A DNA stretch of 64,000 nucleotides from Corynebacterium yudongzhengii (GTDB lineage Bacteria; Actinomycetota; Actinomycetes; Mycobacteriales; Mycobacteriaceae), in contig NZ_CP026947.1 of the NCBI RefSeq assembly GCF_003065405.1, forward strand, positions 1,488,001 to 1,552,000, written 5' to 3'. This document shows, piece after piece, positions 43,658-53,194 of this stretch (position 1 is the first letter of the stretch; each line of letters starts with the position of its first letter). The notes below the pieces were generated by a model. It was not told where the DNA came from. It saw only the letters and a list, made by a program, of their open reading frames with translations, and did no database searches. The position numbers were made by a program, and so were the translations under genes.

Positions 43658-44782
43658 ATGACTGTCAACGAATCAACCGTGAACACCGCTCTGTCTCGCG
43701 TGGAGGACCCGGAGATCGGTAAGCCGATCACCAAACTCGACATGGTCAAATCCGTCGAGGTCAACGGCAACGACGTCGCCGTCGAGCTCTATTTGACCAT
43801 CGCCGGCTGCCCGATGAAAAACACCATCGAGAACAACACCCGGGCCGCCCTCGAGGACATCGACGGCGTCGGTGACGTCACCGTCACCCTGGACGTCATG
43901 AGCGACGAGCAGCGCAAGGAGTTGCGCCGCAAGCTGCGCGGCGACGCCCAGGACCCGGTGATCCCCTTCGCCCAGCCCGGCTCGACCACCCGCGTCTACG
44001 CGGTGGCGTCGGGTAAAGGGGGTGTCGGCAAGTCCTCGGTGACCGTGAACCTGGCGCTCGCCCTCGCGAACAAGGGCCTGCAGGTCGGGGTCTTGGACGC
44101 CGACATCTACGGCCACTCCATCCCGGGCATGCTCGGCTCCGTGCAGCCGCCGACGGTTGTCGACGACATGATCCTCCCGCCCATCTCCCACGGCATTAAG
44201 AACATCTCTATTGCGCAGTTCGTCGAGGGCAACGCGCCCGTCGTCTGGCGGGGGCCGATGCTGCACCGCGCGATCCAGCAGTTCTTGGGGGATGTCTTCT
44301 GGGGTGATCTCGACATCCTGCTGATGGACCTGCCCCCGGGAACCGGCGACGTCGCGCTGTCCGTCGCCCAGTTGGTGCCGAACGCGGAGCTGCTCATCGT
44401 CACCACCCCGCAGGCCGCGGCCGCCGAGGTCGCCGAGCGTGCCGGCTCCATCTCCCAGCAGACCCGGCAGCGTATCGCGGGCGTGGTGGAGAACATGTCC
44501 GCGATGGCTCTTCCCGACGGCACCACCATGGACATCTTCGGCTCCGGCGGCGGCGAGACGGTCGCCGAGCGCCTCAGTGTGCTCACAGGTGCCGACGTCC
44601 CCCTCCTCGGCCAGATCCCCCTCGATCCGGCGCTGCGCCAACATGGCGACGACGGCCACCCCGTCGTCGGCTCCCAGCCGGACTCCCCGTCCGCGCAGGC
44701 ACTGGCCGGAATCGCCGACAAGCTCGCCGTGCGCCGCACCTCCATCGCCGGCAAGCCGCTGGGGCTCGGGGTCACACGCTAG
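43658..44782 (+). CDS. mrp: Mrp/ApbC-type Fe-S scaffold ATPase
   Basis: 374 residues. N-terminal MIP18-like domain (1 to about 90; VELYLTIAGCPMKNTIEN), then a P-loop of the deviant Walker type, ASGKGGVGKSSVTVNLAL (about 115-132), and LLMDLPPGTGDVALSV. The C-terminal FGSGGG motif follows VENMSAMALPDGTTMDI; the CxxC usual in other Mrp proteins at this point is absent, which to my knowledge is common in actinobacteria. It probably assists Fe-S protein assembly. Confidence 0.93.
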   Translation: MTVNESTVNTALSRVEDPEIGKPITKLDMVKSVEVNGNDVAVELYLTIAGCPMKNTIENNTRAALEDIDGVGDVTVTLDVMSDEQRKELRRKLRGDAQDPVIPFAQPGSTTRVYAVASGKGGVGKSSVTVNLALALANKGLQVGVLDADIYGHSIPGMLGSVQPPTVVDDMILPPISHGIKNISIAQFVEGNAPVVWRGPMLHRAIQQFLGDVFWGDLDILLMDLPPGTGDVALSVAQLVPNAELLIVTTPQAAAAEVAERAGSISQQTRQRIAGVVENMSAMALPDGTTMDIFGSGGGETVAERLSVLTGADVPLLGQIPLDPALRQHGDDGHPVVGSQPDSPSAQALAGIADKLAVRRTSIAGKPLGLGVTR

Positions 44783-44818
44783 GTTCGGCTTTTACCAACG
44801 GACAGCGGCAGGCTGCCT

Positions 44819-45385
44819 CTAGGTGATGTCCTCCCACGAGAATCCGCCACCAGTTTCGTAATTCCCCTTAGACTGCGATGGGTTTTTCGGTGCCGGTGGC
44901 GGGCCTTGAGGATTGCGGGTCGGCTGCTGACGGCGCTGCTCCGGAGCAGAAGCCTGGCCAGAACGCCCAGAACCAGAACGCCCCGCCGCCGAACGCTTTT
45001 CCAGCGCATCCGCCTGCCGGCGCAGCCGCCGGGCAGCCTGCTGCGGCGTCTCCCGGGTGGTGTCGATCCCCGCCTCCGACAGAAGCGTGCGGGGGTCGAA
45101 GTCGTCGAGGGCGGATTCGTCGCCGTCGAAAAGCGCCTTCGTGATCGCCCGCCGCGGCCCCATGCGCGACCATTCCGCGGCCTGTGAAAGGGGCTCGCGG
45201 AATTCTTTGAGGTCGTCGCCGAGGGTGCCGTCGAGCTCGGCCCGGGCGTTCGCGATGGCGCGGCGCGCGGCGAAGATGGCCGCGCGGACGTCCTTGATGA
45301 CCCCCGGGAGCCGTTCCGGTCCGATGATGATCAGGATGACCACCAACAGGACCAGGATCTCGCTCCAGTGGATATTGTCAAACAC
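44819..45385 (-). CDS. tatB: Sec-independent translocase subunit TatB
   Basis: 188 residues. One N-terminal hydrophobic helix (SEILVLLVVILIIIGPERLPGVIKD), then an amphipathic helix (AAIFAARRAIANARAEL) and a long disordered Gln/Pro/Ser-rich tail. Works with TatA and TatC to recognise folded proteins carrying twin-arginine signals. It lies just after cseE on the same strand, as in C. glutamicum. Confidence 0.93.
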   Translation of the reverse strand: MFDNIHWSEILVLLVVILIIIGPERLPGVIKDVRAAIFAARRAIANARAELDGTLGDDLKEFREPLSQAAEWSRMGPRRAITKALFDGDESALDDFDPRTLLSEAGIDTTRETPQQAARRLRRQADALEKRSAAGRSGSGRSGQASAPEQRRQQPTRNPQGPPPAPKNPSQSKGNYETGGGFSWEDIT

Positions 45386-45417
45386 ACATACACCTTATCT
45401 GGTGCGCGTCCGGCCGC

Positions 45418-45948
45418 CTATCCGCGTCCGCCGCGTGCCGGGCGGTGGCCATGCATGCGGCGGAAGGTGCGCACGAAAGTCTCGACGCGGTCGATCACGT
45501 CCTCCGGCTGGGCGGTGGGGGTGGCTTCGGCGGTGGGTCCGTCGGCAACAGGGCCGTCGGCGATGCCGGCTAGGCGGTTGAGGAGCTCGCGGGGAGCGCG
45601 GACCTGCGCGGACATGTTGGAGCCCTGCAGGATCTGGGCCGCGCGGCGTTGGGCATGGACCTCGTGTCGGCATTCGGGACACTGCACGACGTGCACGCGG
45701 GCGCGGTGGGCGGCGTTGTCGCTGAGTTCGTCGTCGACGAACGCCGCCACCGCCTCGTGGCTTAGGTGCTCGATCGAGCTGAATTCACGGGGCTGGGTGC
45801 GGCTCTTCAGGCGCTTGCGGCGCCCCAAACGGCCCAAACGCCCCAAATTCCACCCTCCGCTGACGCGGGACGCGGTGCTACCTAAGAGCGCACCCACGGA
45901 GTCCACCACGGACCGGCGCTTCGGCTTCTCGCCAAAATGTCCGCGCAT
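45418..45948 (-). CDS. cseE: Anti-sigma factor of SigE
   Basis: 176 residues from ATG 45948 (MRGHFGEKPKRR); the longer frame to 46032 is rejected. The zinc-binding ZAS motif is HVVQCPECRHEVHAQ (H-x3-C-x2-C), preceded by the helix IEHLSHEAVAAFVDDELSDNAAHRARV. No membrane segment, so a soluble anti-sigma that should release SigE upon surface or oxidative stress. Directly follows sigE. Confidence 0.9.
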   Translation of the reverse strand: MRGHFGEKPKRRSVVDSVGALLGSTASRVSGGWNLGRLGRLGRRKRLKSRTQPREFSSIEHLSHEAVAAFVDDELSDNAAHRARVHVVQCPECRHEVHAQRRAAQILQGSNMSAQVRAPRELLNRLAGIADGPVADGPTAEATPTAQPEDVIDRVETFVRTFRRMHGHRPARGGRG

Positions 45949-46035
45949 ACTGATCGCCGCCCTTTCCAACGTGTACGCAGGTCTCAGTTTCCGCCCACTG
46001 TAGTGAAATGCGCGTATGCCCGTGGCGCGCACGCG

Positions 46036-46668
46036 CTACCTGGTGCGCAGAAGGGCGCGGGTATCGTCACAACCTTCGGCGGCGTTTTCGATGTGCGCGC
46101 GCAGCTGCGAACGCCCGCGGTGGATGCGGGAGCGCACGGTGCCCATCTTCACGCCGAGGGTGTCGGCGATTTCCTCATACGTCATCCCGACGACATCACA
46201 CAGCACCACGGGCACGCGGAATTCCGGGCCGAGCTCGTCGAGTGCGTCCTGCAGCGCCGGGTCTAAGCGGTTGACCGAGTACTGCTGCTCCGGGGTCATG
46301 TCGGTGCCCGGGACGCGCTCGTAGTCCTCCGGCAGCGCTTCCATGCGGATCTTCTGGCGGTGGCGCACCATGTCCAAAAACAGGTTCGTGGTGATGCGGT
46401 GCAGCCAGCTCTCGAACGTGCCGGGCCGGTAATTCTTCAACGACCGAAACACGCGCATGAATGTCTCTTGGGTGAGATCCTCCGCATCGTGCGGGTTGCC
46501 GGACAGCCGGTAGGCGAGGCGGTAAACACTGTCTGCGTGCTCAGCGACAAGCGACGACCACGACGGCATCTCCCCCTCGCCCGCATCAAATGCGGCGGTA
46601 CCGGTCAACGGTTCGGTGCTTCCTGCGGCCTTGACGGCCGGCTCATCGTCGGCGTGGCGTACGGTCAT
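46036..46668 (-). CDS. sigE: ECF sigma factor SigE
   Basis: 210 residues. Region 2: [34 protein letters not shown]; region 4: [44 protein letters not shown]. The N-terminal 30 residues are an acidic extension. Controls the cell-surface stress response; followed by its anti-sigma gene. Confidence 0.95.
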   Translation of the reverse strand: MTVRHADDEPAVKAAGSTEPLTGTAAFDAGEGEMPSWSSLVAEHADSVYRLAYRLSGNPHDAEDLTQETFMRVFRSLKNYRPGTFESWLHRITTNLFLDMVRHRQKIRMEALPEDYERVPGTDMTPEQQYSVNRLDPALQDALDELGPEFRVPVVLCDVVGMTYEEIADTLGVKMGTVRSRIHRGRSQLRAHIENAAEGCDDTRALLRTR

Positions 46669-46761
46669 ACCTGTTATTTTGTCCTACCCTACGCAAAAAG
46701 ACCAGATAATAGCCTAAATACATTCTGTGAGTGCCCCCGCGCGGTGGCTAGACTGGTGGGC

Positions 46762-47418
46762 GTGACTGATACGACGGACGCGGCTGTAGCCGCACAGGTG
46801 CAATACATCCGCTCGACCAGCGAGACGAGCGAGGCGCTCGACGCCGCCCGCGCGGACGCTGAGGAATTCGGCCTGACCATCCCCGACGAGGTCACCGGCC
46901 AATTGGTGACGACGTTGGCGGCTGCCGGCGCGGCGTCGGGAAGCTCGGGGGCGGTGGCGATCACCCCAGCCGCCGGCGTCGTCGGCCTGTACATGCTGGA
47001 GGGTCTCGGCGAGCGCCAGAACGTGACCTGCATCGACTCGGAGGCCGAGCGCCAGCAGCACGCGAAGTCGCTGTTCCGCACCGCCGGGTACTCTCCTTCG
47101 CGGGCCCGCTTCCTGCCCTCGCGCCCGCTCGATGTCTTAAGCCGACTTGCCAACGACGCCTACCATCTCGTCTACCTCGACGTCTCGCCGTTGGACATGC
47201 CGGCCGCGCTGAAGGCCGCGGTGGGGCTACTCACGGTCGGCGGCACCCTGGTGATGGCGGATTCGCTTCTCGACGGCACCGTCGCCGACACCACCCGCAC
47301 TGACCCGGACACTCGGGGCGCGCGCGAGGCGGATGCGGAGGCCCGCGCCCTCGAGAATTGCATCACCACCCGCCTGCCGCTGGGCGCGGGCGTGACGCTG
47401 GTGACGCGCACGGCCTAA
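46762..47418 (+). CDS. O-methyltransferase (class I, SAM-dependent)
   Basis: 218 residues from GTG 46762 (MTDTTDAAVAAQVQYIRSTS); longer frames reach into the divergent sigE gene. The fold is a caffeoyl-CoA/catechol O-methyltransferase type, with VVGLYMLEGLGERQNVTCIDSE in the SAM-binding region and YHLVYLDVSP as motif IV. The substrate is unknown. Divergent from sigE, as in relatives. Confidence 0.85.
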   Translation: MTDTTDAAVAAQVQYIRSTSETSEALDAARADAEEFGLTIPDEVTGQLVTTLAAAGAASGSSGAVAITPAAGVVGLYMLEGLGERQNVTCIDSEAERQQHAKSLFRTAGYSPSRARFLPSRPLDVLSRLANDAYHLVYLDVSPLDMPAALKAAVGLLTVGGTLVMADSLLDGTVADTTRTDPDTRGAREADAEARALENCITTRLPLGAGVTLVTRTA

Positions 47419-47422
47419 AGAC

Positions 47423-48640
47423 TTAGACGACCTCACCCTTGCCGACGACCACCACGCCACCCGGCGAGACCTTGAAGCGGGACTCGTCGCGGGCCTGGTC
47501 GACGCCGATGATCTCGCCTTCGCGGACATAGACGTTCTTGTCCAGGATCGCGTGGCGTACCACCGCGCCCTTGGCCACGCGCACGCCTGGCAGGAGCACG
47601 GAGCCTTCGACGGTGGCGCCGTCTTCGATGTGGACGTCGGTGGCGAGCACCGAGTTGCGCACCGTGCCGCCCGAGATGATCGAGCCGGGAGCGACCATGG
47701 AGGCCTGCGCGATACCGCCCTGGACGAACTTGGCGGGCGGCAGGTTGGAATCGTCGGTCGAGTGGATCGGCCAGGTCATGTTGTAGAGGTTGAACACCGG
47801 GTGGACCGAGATGAGGTCCATGTGCGCCTCGTAGTAGGAGTCGATCGTGCCGACGTCACGCCAGTAGCCGCGGTCCCGGTCGGTGACGCCGGGGACCTCG
47901 TTGCCGGAGAAGTCGTAGACGTTGGCCTCCCCCTGCTCCACGAAGTACGGGATGATGTCTCCGCCCATGTCGTGGTTGGAGTCTTCGTTCTTCTCGTCGC
48001 GCAACAGGGCGTCGATGAGCGCCTGGGTGGTGAAGATGTAGTTACCCATGGACGCGAACGTCTGGTCCGGATCGTCGGGGGTGCCGGGCGGGTCCGCGGG
48101 CTTTTCGAGGAACTCCGTGATCTTGCCGTCCTCGTCCGACTGGATGCAGCCGAAGGCCGTGGCCTCGCGGCGCGGCACGCGGATGCCCGCGACGGTGGCG
48201 GCGCGGCCGGAGGCGATGTGATCCTCCAGCATCTGCGCCGGGTCCATGCGGTAGACGTGATCGGCGCCGAAGACAATGACGTAGTCGGGCTTCTCGTCGT
48301 AGATGAGGTTGAGCGACTGCACGATCGCGTCGGCCGAGCCGTTGTACCAGCGCTTGCCGCGGCGCTGCTGCGCCGGGACGGAAGCGATGTACTGCGAGAC
48401 CGGTCCCGAGATGTTCCAGGACTGGGAGATGTGCCGGTCGAGGGAGTGGGACTTGTACTGCGTCAGCACCGCGATCTTGGAGAACCCGGCGTTGACGAGG
48501 TTAGACAGAACAAAGTCGATGAGACGGTAGGTGCCGCCGAACGGGACCGCGGGCTTGGCGCGGTCTTCGGTCAGGGGAAACAGGCGCTTCCCCTCGCCGC
48601 CGGCGAGAACGATGCTGAGGACATTCGGCTGATTCTTCAC
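47423..48640 (-). CDS. glgC: Glucose-1-phosphate adenylyltransferase
   Basis: 405 residues from GTG 48640 ([17 protein letters not shown]). Nucleotidyltransferase motif [31 protein letters not shown], and a C-terminal left-handed beta-helix domain. It makes ADP-glucose for glycogen. Divergent from glgA with about 118 bp between the starts, so both can be controlled together. Confidence 0.96.
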   Translation of the reverse strand: MKNQPNVLSIVLAGGEGKRLFPLTEDRAKPAVPFGGTYRLIDFVLSNLVNAGFSKIAVLTQYKSHSLDRHISQSWNISGPVSQYIASVPAQQRRGKRWYNGSADAIVQSLNLIYDEKPDYVIVFGADHVYRMDPAQMLEDHIASGRAATVAGIRVPRREATAFGCIQSDEDGKITEFLEKPADPPGTPDDPDQTFASMGNYIFTTQALIDALLRDEKNEDSNHDMGGDIIPYFVEQGEANVYDFSGNEVPGVTDRDRGYWRDVGTIDSYYEAHMDLISVHPVFNLYNMTWPIHSTDDSNLPPAKFVQGGIAQASMVAPGSIISGGTVRNSVLATDVHIEDGATVEGSVLLPGVRVAKGAVVRHAILDKNVYVREGEIIGVDQARDESRFKVSPGGVVVVGKGEVV

Positions 48641-48758
48641 ACTTCCAAATCTATTCGTCCCTGTCACACTTTGCAGCGATGCGTGCGAATTCCCCACCCG
48701 CATCCCGCCCGTTCAGGGTCACCTGCACGACTACCAGCGCATCACTACGCTCGGAGAT

Positions 48759-49937
48759 ATGAGAGTCGGAATGATGACCAGAGAGTATCCGCCGGAGGTC
48801 TACGGCGGCGCAGGCGTGCACGTCACGGAACTGACCCGCTTCATGCGGGGTCTCGACGATGTCGAGGTCGATGTGCACTGCATGGGCCAGCCCCGCGACG
48901 AAGAGAATGTCTTCACCCACGGCGTCGACCCGGCGCTGGAGGAGGCCAACGGCGCGATCAAGACCCTGTCGAGCGGTCTGCGGATGGCGCATGCGGCGGA
49001 CAACGTCGACGTCGTCCACTCCCACACCTGGTACTCCGGCCTCGGCGGTCACTTGGCCGGCAAGCTGCACGGCGTGCCGCACATCGCCACCGCCCACTCG
49101 TTAGAGCCGCACCGCCCGTGGAAGCGCGAGCAGCTCGGCGGCGGCTACGACGTCTCCTCCTGGTCCGAGAAGAACGCGATGGAATACGCCGACGGCGTCA
49201 TCGCGGTCTCCGCCGGCATGAAGGAGGCCATCATGGATGCGTACCCGCGTATCGACGAATCCCGCATCCACGTCGTCCTCAATGGCATCGATACGACGCT
49301 GTGGACCCCGCAGCCGGTCTTCGCCGACAACCCCGACTCTTATCTCACCCGCCTGGGGGTAGATAAAGACCGCCCGATCGCCGCGTTCGTCGGCCGCATC
49401 ACCCGCCAAAAGGGGGTCGAGCACCTGGTCAAGGCCGCCCACGACTTCGATCCGGACATCCAGCTGGTCCTGTGCGCCGGAGCGCCGGATACCAAGGAGA
49501 TCGGCGAGCGCACCGCGCAGCTAGTCGCCGACCTGCGCGAGACGCGCGACGGCGTCTACTGGGTCCAGGACCACCTGGGCCCGGAGCACATCAAGGAGAT
49601 ATACACCGCGGCCGACGTCTTCGTCTGCCCCTCCATCTACGAGCCGCTGGGCATCGTGAACCTCGAGGCGATGGCGTGCTCGACGGCGGTGGTCGCCTCC
49701 GATGTCGGGGGTACCCCGGAGGTCGTCGTCGACGGCGAGACCGGCACCCTGGTGCATTACGACGAGAACGACACCACCACCTTCGAAAAAGACCTCGCCG
49801 AGGCAGTCAACGCTATGGTGGCGGACCGTGACCGCGCGGCTCGTTTCGGAGCGGCCGGCCGTGAGCGGGCCGTCGAGACGTTCTCCTGGGAGGAGATCGC
49901 CAAGCAGACGGTCGAGATCTACCGCTCGTTGATCTAG
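48759..49937 (+). CDS. glgA: Glycogen synthase, actinobacterial GT4 type
   Basis: 392 residues. GT4 glycosyltransferase: N-terminal MTREYPPEVYGGAGVHV, central GRITRQKGVEHLV, and the C-terminal EPLGIVNLEAMACSTAVVASDVGGTPEVV, with the nucleotide-sugar-binding Glu residues. It extends glycogen or maltosyl acceptors with ADP-glucose. Confidence 0.96.
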   Translation: MRVGMMTREYPPEVYGGAGVHVTELTRFMRGLDDVEVDVHCMGQPRDEENVFTHGVDPALEEANGAIKTLSSGLRMAHAADNVDVVHSHTWYSGLGGHLAGKLHGVPHIATAHSLEPHRPWKREQLGGGYDVSSWSEKNAMEYADGVIAVSAGMKEAIMDAYPRIDESRIHVVLNGIDTTLWTPQPVFADNPDSYLTRLGVDKDRPIAAFVGRITRQKGVEHLVKAAHDFDPDIQLVLCAGAPDTKEIGERTAQLVADLRETRDGVYWVQDHLGPEHIKEIYTAADVFVCPSIYEPLGIVNLEAMACSTAVVASDVGGTPEVVVDGETGTLVHYDENDTTTFEKDLAEAVNAMVADRDRAARFGAAGRERAVETFSWEEIAKQTVEIYRSLI

Positions 49938-50001
49938 CCCGCCTCCCGCGACCGAAGACACGCACCTGCACCCCACCGGAAAGTCGAGAAGCTTTTTCAC
50001 C

Positions 50002-51489
50002 ATGCCTGTCCCGTACCGCCCTGAACTGCACGTCACCGCCGAGATCGGCGTGCTCAACGCACCCGCCGGCGTCTTACGCGACGGCGACGCGTGGCACGTC
50101 TTCTACCAGTTCCAGCCGCAGCTCGACGCCCCGCCGCGCTGGGGCCATGTCGTCAGCGACGACGGCCCCTTCGACTGGAGCGAGTGCGACGACGCGCTCG
50201 CGCCCGAGGGCGAGGAGATCGCGGTGCGGGCGGGCGCTGTCGTCGCCACGCAACAGGGCGCAGACCTCTACTTCACCTCGGTGACCGACAAGGGCACCTC
50301 CGTGGAGGTGGCGCACATCGAGTCGGTGGAGGATGCCTGCGAGGTCTCCGACGATCCCTCGCTTCTCGACGCCTCCGTCGCCCGCGCCGGCACCGTCGTC
50401 GACGATCGGGACGGTTTCTACAACTTCCGCTCCCCCTGCGTCGTGCCGGGATGGCAGAACGCCGACGACCGCGACGCCGGGCACGCCGGCTGGCTCATGC
50501 TCGCGGTCACCGGCGCTACCGAGGACCCGCAGCCGGTCATCCTGCACAGCGACGACGGCCGCGACTGGCACGTCACCGGCGCGCTCACCTTCTCCGGTGA
50601 CCACGGGCTGGAATCGACCACCCACCTGGTGGCGCCGCGTTTCCTGCGGCTGCGCGACGAGGTCGACGGCGAGATCTACGACGTCTTGCTCATCACCATC
50701 GAAAACGACGGCCAAGACATCTCCGGCTACCTCGTGGGCACCCTCGAGGGGGCGAACTTCGAGGTCGTCACCGGTTTCACCCGCATCGACCACGGCTACG
50801 ACTTCACCCGCCCGCGCACCGCGAACATCACCCAGCGCACGCTGGAGTCCGGCCCGCTTTTCGACGAGGCCGTCATCTTCGGCCTCCTCAACCGCGCCGG
50901 GCGGGCCGATGATCCTTCGCAGCACCTCTCGATCCGCGAATCCGACTGGGCCAACGTCCTCTCCTTACCGCGCGTGCTGTCGCTCCAGGGCGGCCGCATC
51001 TTCCAGCCCCCGCGCTCCGGAGTCCTCGACGCCATCCACACCTCGCATCGCGCCCGCTCCTGGATCGGACTCTGCGAGATCCCGCACGGCGGCGAAGTCC
51101 ACGTTGACCTGCGCGATACCGAAGGCAACATCGCCTTCAGCGTGACACACCGCGGCACCGAGGTCATTGTCGATCGCACGATGAACCCGCTGCACTCTGA
51201 CGAAGAGACCGCCTCCGCGCCGGTCGTGGATAGCGATTCGCAGTCGCTGTCGATCTTCGTCGACGGCTCCACCGTGGAGGTCTTCGTCGACGGTGGCGAG
51301 GCCGCCTTGGCATCACGGGCCTACATTGTGGGCGGCGAGGCTACCTTCGAGGTCACCACCTCCGGTGGGGCAAAGATTGAGCGCGCCTACGAACACTCCC
51401 CGCACACGGCCGACTCCAACCTGCTTGCCGACCTGCAGGAACTCGCCGACGAAGACGGACTGTTTTCCGACGGCGACGGCGAGGGGTAG
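50002..51489 (+). CDS. GH32-like protein lacking key catalytic residues
   Basis: 495 residues. Overall GH32 (invertase/levanase) architecture: five-bladed propeller (1 to about 340) with typical VLSLPRVLSL near residue 318, then a C-terminal beta-sandwich (LSIFVDGSTVEVFVDGG). The catalytic motifs are altered: the nucleophile box usually reading N-D-P-N-G is NAPAG (residues 15-19), and the F-R-D-P box is FRSP (about residues 138-141), so both Asp are lost. The acid/base region GLESTTHLVAPRF keeps a Glu. It is likely a non-catalytic or altered sugar-binding protein. No signal peptide. It follows glgA on the same strand after 64 bp. Confidence 0.75.
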   Translation: MPVPYRPELHVTAEIGVLNAPAGVLRDGDAWHVFYQFQPQLDAPPRWGHVVSDDGPFDWSECDDALAPEGEEIAVRAGAVVATQQGADLYFTSVTDKGTSVEVAHIESVEDACEVSDDPSLLDASVARAGTVVDDRDGFYNFRSPCVVPGWQNADDRDAGHAGWLMLAVTGATEDPQPVILHSDDGRDWHVTGALTFSGDHGLESTTHLVAPRFLRLRDEVDGEIYDVLLITIENDGQDISGYLVGTLEGANFEVVTGFTRIDHGYDFTRPRTANITQRTLESGPLFDEAVIFGLLNRAGRADDPSQHLSIRESDWANVLSLPRVLSLQGGRIFQPPRSGVLDAIHTSHRARSWIGLCEIPHGGEVHVDLRDTEGNIAFSVTHRGTEVIVDRTMNPLHSDEETASAPVVDSDSQSLSIFVDGSTVEVFVDGGEAALASRAYIVGGEATFEVTTSGGAKIERAYEHSPHTADSNLLADLQELADEDGLFSDGDGEG

Positions 51490-51572
51490 GTCGGTTTTCT
51501 GGTTGGCTGGGGCGGCTTGGTGTACTGTGGGGCGAATGGTTGGCGACTAGCTGGCTGCTTATCCCTTTCGCC

Positions 51573-52235
51573 CCTCGTGTTGCGTTAACGCTGCATACCG
51601 GGGGCAGACCTGGTGGACTGCGGGAGCGCTACGGAAGAGACCGACGCGACAGATGGGACGGGTGGGGCGACTCGCCGGCAACACCAAGCGCATATCTCTG
51701 AGGACTCCCGTGTGTGTTGGCGCTGGTCGAAATGACCCTCCCCTAAAGGAGTCCCACGCGGTCGAAATCAACACTCCTTTCGATAGCCCTGCTTTCGACT
51801 AGCGCTAGCGCCGCATACCAGGGCAGAGCCAACAGACCACGGGATCGCTACGGAAGAGACCGGCGTGACGGATGGGACGGACCGCCCAGCAACACCAAGC
51901 GCCTATCTTTGCAGACACCAGTGTTGCGTTAGCGCTGGTCGAAATCACCCTCCCCTAAAGGAGTCCCACGCGGTCGAAATCAACACTCCTTTCGATAGCC
52001 CTGCTTTCGACTAGCGCTAGCGCCGCATACCAGGGCAGAGCCAACAGACCACGGGATCGCTACAGAAGAGGCCCGCGTGACGGATGGGACGGACCGCCCA
52101 GCAACACCAAGCGCCTATCTTTGCAGACACCCGTGTTGCGTTAACGCTGGTCGAAATCACCCACCCCTAAAGGAGTCCCACGCGGTCGAAACCAACACTC
52201 CTTTCGATAGCCCTCCTTTCGACCAGCGCAAACGC
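51573..52235. repeat. Interspersed hairpin-repeat locus 5 (three copies, 212-bp tandem period)
   Basis: Complete copies at about 51719-51811, 51926-52023 and 52138-52235; equivalent GCGCTGG positions are 51720, 51932 and 52144, exactly 212 bp apart. Layout of one copy: GCGTTAGCGCTGGTCGAAA, CCCCTAAAGGAGTCCCACGC, GGTCGAAATCAACACTCC, TTTCGATAGCCCTGC, TTTCGACTAGCGCTAGCGC. Outer arms (GCGCTNGTCGAAA) and inner arms (CTAAAGGAGT / ACTCCTTT) can fold into a nested hairpin. The linkers between copies are also nearly identical. At 51580-51595 a joined end palindrome (GCGTTAACGC) stands without core. The whole lies in the convergent gap 51490-52314. Confidence 0.9.
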
Positions 52236-52256
52236 AACATGCACCAACCAGCGAGG

Positions 52257-52306
52257 AACCAGAACCAGAACCAGAACCAGAAACCAGAACCAGAACCAGA
52301 AACCAG
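52257..52306. repeat. AACCAG microsatellite
   Basis: Eight AACCAG units, interrupted twice by one extra A. On the minus strand it is GGTTCTGG, the same word as in the G-quadruplex at 26.4 kb. It lies 9-58 bp after the stop of the minus-strand methyltransferase gene. Confidence 0.95.
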
Positions 52307-52314
52307 ACCCGAAC

Positions 52315-53175
52315 CTACACCCTCCCCAGCCGGGTCAGGTGCGCGCGGGCTGTGACGGTCATCGTCTCGGGCAAGCGCTCGAGCTTTTCCGATAGGTCCT
52401 CGATGTGGCGTGCCGAGGGGCTCATCCCCACCTGCGCGGCGATCGCGGAGCGATCCAGCGTCATCGTGAACTCCAGCGACTCCGGCTCGCCGAGCACTCG
52501 GAGGTGGCCTTCGGCCTGGTCGATCATGCGCTCGAGTTTGTTCGCCTCGACGCCGATGATGCCGAGGGGTTCGCGTAGCTCATCGAGATGCCCCGGCGCC
52601 GGGGTGAGGGTGATGACCTGCCCATCCGCACGCAGGACGCGGGCGAATTCGGCGGGGTTGCGTGGGGCGAAGATGACGGAGATGACGTCGATGGTGTCGT
52701 CGAGAAGTGGTAGGCCATCCCAGATATCAGCGACGACGGCACCGAGCCGCGGGTGGGCTTTGGCCAGGCGACGCGCCGCCGCCGTCGAGATGTCCAGCCC
52801 GACCCCGCGTGCTTCCTGCACGACGTCGAGGGTGTGCGCTAGGTAGTAGCCGGTGCCGGCGCCGACTTCGAGGATGGCGGGGTCGTGGTCTTCCGGCACG
52901 CCGGCGGCGTCCAAAGCGTCGGCTGCGGCCGCCGAGACGGCCTCGACGAAAGGAGCGAAATGCCCCAGAGACAAGAAGGTCTCGCGCGCCTGGACCATCT
53001 CGGCGGAATCGCCCTGGTGTTTAAGTCCGGCGCCGCCGGCGAGGGTGACGTAGCCCTGTTTGGCCACGTCGTAGCTGTGGCCGGAAGCGGAGGTTAGGCG
53101 GGCGTAATCATCGACCCCGGACAGCGCGGTGCCGTCGACGGGGTCGGCGAGAAGGTCGATGACGTGCGAGAGCAT
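52315..53175 (-). CDS. RlmA/TlrB-like methyltransferase
   Basis: 286 residues. Resembles 23S rRNA (guanine-N1) methyltransferases RlmA/TlrB: N-terminal LLADPVDGTALSG ... GHSYDVAKQGYVTLAGG, SAM motif ILEVGAGTGYYLAH, post-I GVGLDIS and SVIFAPRNPAEFARVL. The N-terminal zinc-binding Cys quartet of RlmA is missing (no Cys in the first 60 residues), so target specificity is uncertain. The end borders repeat locus 5. Confidence 0.85.
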   Translation of the reverse strand: MLSHVIDLLADPVDGTALSGVDDYARLTSASGHSYDVAKQGYVTLAGGAGLKHQGDSAEMVQARETFLSLGHFAPFVEAVSAAAADALDAAGVPEDHDPAILEVGAGTGYYLAHTLDVVQEARGVGLDISTAAARRLAKAHPRLGAVVADIWDGLPLLDDTIDVISVIFAPRNPAEFARVLRADGQVITLTPAPGHLDELREPLGIIGVEANKLERMIDQAEGHLRVLGEPESLEFTMTLDRSAIAAQVGMSPSARHIEDLSEKLERLPETMTVTARAHLTRLGRV

Positions 53176-53194
53176 GACCTTGAGGGTAGTCGCT

